Shown here: positions 4,820 through 5,992 of the stretch, one piece after another
Numbering within the stretch: position 1 is the stretch's first letter
Layout of the letters: every line of letters begins with the position of its first letter
Assembly (NCBI GenBank): GCA_964581905.1
Contig: CAZOQJ010000140.1
Coordinates: forward strand, 1 to 5,992
Direction of reading: 5' to 3'
DNA length: 5,992 nt
Source of the DNA: CAZBWE01 sp964581905
GTDB taxonomy: Bacteria; Planctomycetota; Phycisphaerae; Sedimentisphaerales; Anaerobacaceae
Notes under the pieces: generated by a model
Database searches by the model: none
What the model was told of the DNA's origin: nothing
What the model saw: only the letters and a program-made list of their open reading frames with translations
Made by a program: the position numbers and the translations under genes

Positions 4820-5752
4820 ATGGTTTGCAAAGAACAATTTGAAGTTATCAATGACGGCTTATTAGTCCGGGCTCCTGCCAAAATAAATTTATCTCTCTTA
4901 ATAGCCGGCAAACGGCCCGATGGTTTTCATGAAATTGACACCATAATGGCCAAGATAAATTTCTACGATGAAATTTTTATCGAGAAGGGTGAAAGAACCG
5001 GCATCGAGCTTATTTGCAAAGGCCCTGAATGGGCACCAGAAGGAGAAGATAACCTCGTCTATAAAGCTGCCCAATTGTTGTTAGAAAATACCGGCCGAGC
5101 CTACTCCGCCGAAGCGGCTGCGAAGGCCGGAAAGGCCGACATCAAAATCACCCTGACTAAAAATATCCCAGCCGGCTCAGGTCTTGGCTCAGCCAGCAGT
5201 GATGCGGCGGCAACTCTTATCGGGCTAAACAAATACTTAAATTTACAGCTTCCCGATAGCCGGCTCGCCGAACTCGCTGTACAGCTCGGAAGTGATGTCA
5301 CCTTCTTTTTGGGTGGGCCGCTGGCACATTGTAGCGGAAAAGGAGAAAAAATTGAGAAAATATGTAAAAATTTTAACTTCCTGGCCCTGTTGGTGCTGCC
5401 TAATATAAGTGTTTCTACGAAAATGGTTTATGAAAAATACGAGCATGACTCAGGCCTCTATAATAACCTTAACGTCCGAATAACCAGCTACTTGCAAAAA
5501 AACAGGATTGATTTAGTGTTGAAATTGTGCGCAAATATGCTGCAAAATAGCTGTTTTAGTTTACATAATGAATTAGCTGAGTTGAAAGACAAGATTGAAT
5601 CATCAGGTTTTGCTCCTTGCTGTCTAAGCGGTAGCGGTTCAGCTATGTTTTATATTATGGATACTGACGAAAGCAAAGCCAAGCAAAACAAACTTAAGCT
5701 TGAAAAGGAAACTGGCTGCGGAACCTTAATTGTCAGGAGCAATGACTGGTAA
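4820..5752 (+). CDS. ispE: 4-diphosphocytidyl-2-C-methyl-D-erythritol kinase
   Basis: Cytoplasmic GHMP-family kinase of the MEP isoprenoid pathway. It phosphorylates the 2-hydroxyl of CDP-methylerythritol with ATP. The 310-residue product shows APAKINLSL (18-26, substrate-side Lys-21), GKRPDGFHEI (30-39), the ATP loop IPAGSGLGSASSDAA (116-130; the usual GLGGGSSD appears as GLGSASSD), LGSDVTFFLGG (156-166, catalytic-type Asp-159), GKGEKI (173-178) and the C-terminal GSGSA (271-275). The start is the ATG at 4820. The same frame is open back to 4598, with another ATG at 4802, but that extension only translates repeats (heptads and the inverted repeat) and resembles no IspE N-terminus. No Shine-Dalgarno precedes 4820, so initiation must rely on other features. 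Residues 94-106 (AYSAEAAAKAGKA) appear to be an in-frame repeat-derived insertion. spoVG follows after 124 bp. Confidence 0.95.
   Translation: MVCKEQFEVINDGLLVRAPAKINLSLLIAGKRPDGFHEIDTIMAKINFYDEIFIEKGERTGIELICKGPEWAPEGEDNLVYKAAQLLLENTGRAYSAEAAAKAGKADIKITLTKNIPAGSGLGSASSDAAATLIGLNKYLNLQLPDSRLAELAVQLGSDVTFFLGGPLAHCSGKGEKIEKICKNFNFLALLVLPNISVSTKMVYEKYEHDSGLYNNLNVRITSYLQKNRIDLVLKLCANMLQNSCFSLHNELAELKDKIESSGFAPCCLSGSGSAMFYIMDTDESKAKQNKLKLEKETGCGTLIVRSNDW
5105..5131. repeat. REP-like segment inside ispE
   Basis: This 27-bp stretch begins with the same TCCGCCGAAGC and contains the same GCGAAGGC as the intergenic hairpin at 164-189. TCCGCC and GGCCGGA pair imperfectly. It encodes most of AYSAEAAAKAGKA, an Ala-rich peptide between the helix ending LLENTG and the strand ADIKITLTKNIP, where I would expect only a short turn in IspE relatives. 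Confidence 0.55.
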
Positions 5753-5831
5753 AAAGCCGGAACTGGGAGGCAAAAAAGGCGAAAATCCAAGGAATAATAA
5801 AATTTTTCCGTTCAAAAGACGAATGAAATGA
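5742..5831 (+). CDS. Possible 29-residue basic small ORF overlapping the end of ispE
   Basis: The ATG at 5742 overlaps the last 11 bp of ispE. AGGAG (5735-5739) lies 2 nt upstream, a strong Shine-Dalgarno sequence at shorter than usual spacing. The peptide (MTGKKPELGGKKGENPRNNK then IFPFKRRMK) is highly basic, with no membrane segment, and ends at TGA 5829-5831, 45 bp before spoVG. I do not recognise it. It could be a genuine leader or small protein coupled to ispE, or chance, since 29 open codons in A-rich DNA are not rare. Confidence 0.22.
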   Translation: MTGKKPELGGKKGENPRNNKIFPFKRRMK

Positions 5832-5833
5832 TA

Positions 5834-5861
5834 TACGCAGTACCAGATACAAGATACTAAG
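5834..5861 (+). repeat. Heptad tandem repeat in the spoVG leader
   Basis: Four consecutive 7-bp units of the form TACNNRR (5834-5840, 5841-5847, 5848-5854, 5855-5861), the first being TACGCAG. The tract ends 5 bp before the spoVG Shine-Dalgarno. It is more degenerate than the ispE tract but has the same unit length and the same place relative to a start codon. Confidence 0.55.
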
Positions 5862-5866
5862 TTAGT

Positions 5867-5871
5867 GAGGA
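5867..5871 (+). promoter_or_regulatory. Shine-Dalgarno of spoVG
   Basis: GAGGA lies 5 nt before the ATG at 5877. It is the clearest ribosome binding site on the plus strand and fixes the spoVG start. This contrasts with ispE, which has none, and suggests that spoVG is the better translated of the two. Confidence 0.75.
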
Positions 5872-5876
5872 AAAAA

Positions 5877-5992
5877 ATGGAAATCAGCGAGGTTAGAGTC
5901 AAATTAGTGGAAAACAAGGATGACAGATTAAAAGCTTTTTGCTCCATCACGATGGACAACGAGTTTGTCGTTCGCGACATCAAGATTATCGA
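5877..5992 (+). CDS. spoVG: SpoVG-family nucleic-acid-binding regulator, 3' truncated by window edge
   Basis: The first 38 residues are visible (MEISEVRVKLVENKDDRLKA, then FCSITMDNEFVVRDIKII). This is the characteristic SpoVG N-terminus: a beta strand with EVRVKL, then DDRLKAFCSITMDNEFVVRDIKII, where the family typically has (K/R)LKA..SIT.D..FVVHD(I/L)(K/R)(I/V)I. SpoVG is a small (about 80-100 aa) site-specific DNA- and RNA-binding protein, named for sporulation in Bacillus but widespread in non-spore-formers, where it acts as a pleiotropic or post-transcriptional regulator. The reading frame is open to the edge, and roughly the C-terminal half lies outside. The neighbour ispE parallels the ispE-purR-yabJ-spoVG neighbourhood of Bacillus, here without purR and yabJ. 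It is probably co-transcribed with ispE, since I see no convincing promoter in 5753-5876. Confidence 0.93.
   Translation, partial: MEISEVRVKLVENKDDRLKAFCSITMDNEFVVRDIKII

Noticed and set aside
5753..5876. Dedicated spoVG promoter
   Set aside because: No -10/-35 pair better than 3 of 6 at acceptable spacing was found, so read-through from ispE is the simpler explanation.
5726..5983. 85-codon minus-strand open frame over the ispE end and spoVG
   Set aside because: It is antisense to spoVG coding sequence and has no recognisable features.

Overview
The window looks like chromosomal DNA from an uncultured or little-studied Planctomycetota bacterium, most likely of the Phycisphaerae/Sedimentisphaerales side. 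This is inference. It rests on a DUF1570-type lipoprotein, on spoVG directly after ispE in a presumed non-sporulator, and on low-complexity AAACAAACCCAAT-like and ACGCAA-like tracts between and inside genes, which I recall as typical of such genomes. No mobile-element genes, RNA genes or CRISPR arrays are visible.

Layout. Positions 1-393 have no convincing gene and are a patchwork of short repeats: four AAACAAACCCAAT copies, a GC-rich REP-like hairpin, 7-bp and 8-bp tandem tracts, and a perfect 11-bp inverted repeat. From 4609 down to 394 runs a leftward cluster of five closely spaced genes: a pentapeptide-repeat potassium-channel fusion, a YqaA/VTT-type membrane protein, an AMMECR1-domain protein, a DUF1570 lipoprotein with an HEGWH metallopeptidase motif, and Maf, a nucleotide pyrophosphatase. 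A 210-bp divergent region (4610-4819) follows. It holds a good leftward promoter, an overlapping rightward extended -10 element, a 14-bp inverted repeat and a heptad tract. Rightward come ispE (isoprenoid precursor synthesis), a possible 29-codon ORF, and the start of spoVG (RNA/DNA-binding regulator), which runs off the right edge.

How the genes relate. The leftward cluster mixes membrane and housekeeping functions without one obvious pathway. Its tight spacing, including a Shine-Dalgarno that overlaps the upstream stop, suggests co-transcription. ispE and spoVG are probably one unit as well.

Most unusual. Repeat DNA has been absorbed in frame into conserved protein genes. maf carries two identical 34-bp palindromic copies 147 bp apart, both read in the same frame, plus a probable third GC-rich insert at its N-terminus. 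ispE carries a 27-bp segment resembling the intergenic hairpin at 164-189. Separately, degenerate 7-bp tandem repeats (about NACGCAN/TACNNNN) lie at or just before the starts of ispE and spoVG and inside the first codons of the YqaA-like gene.
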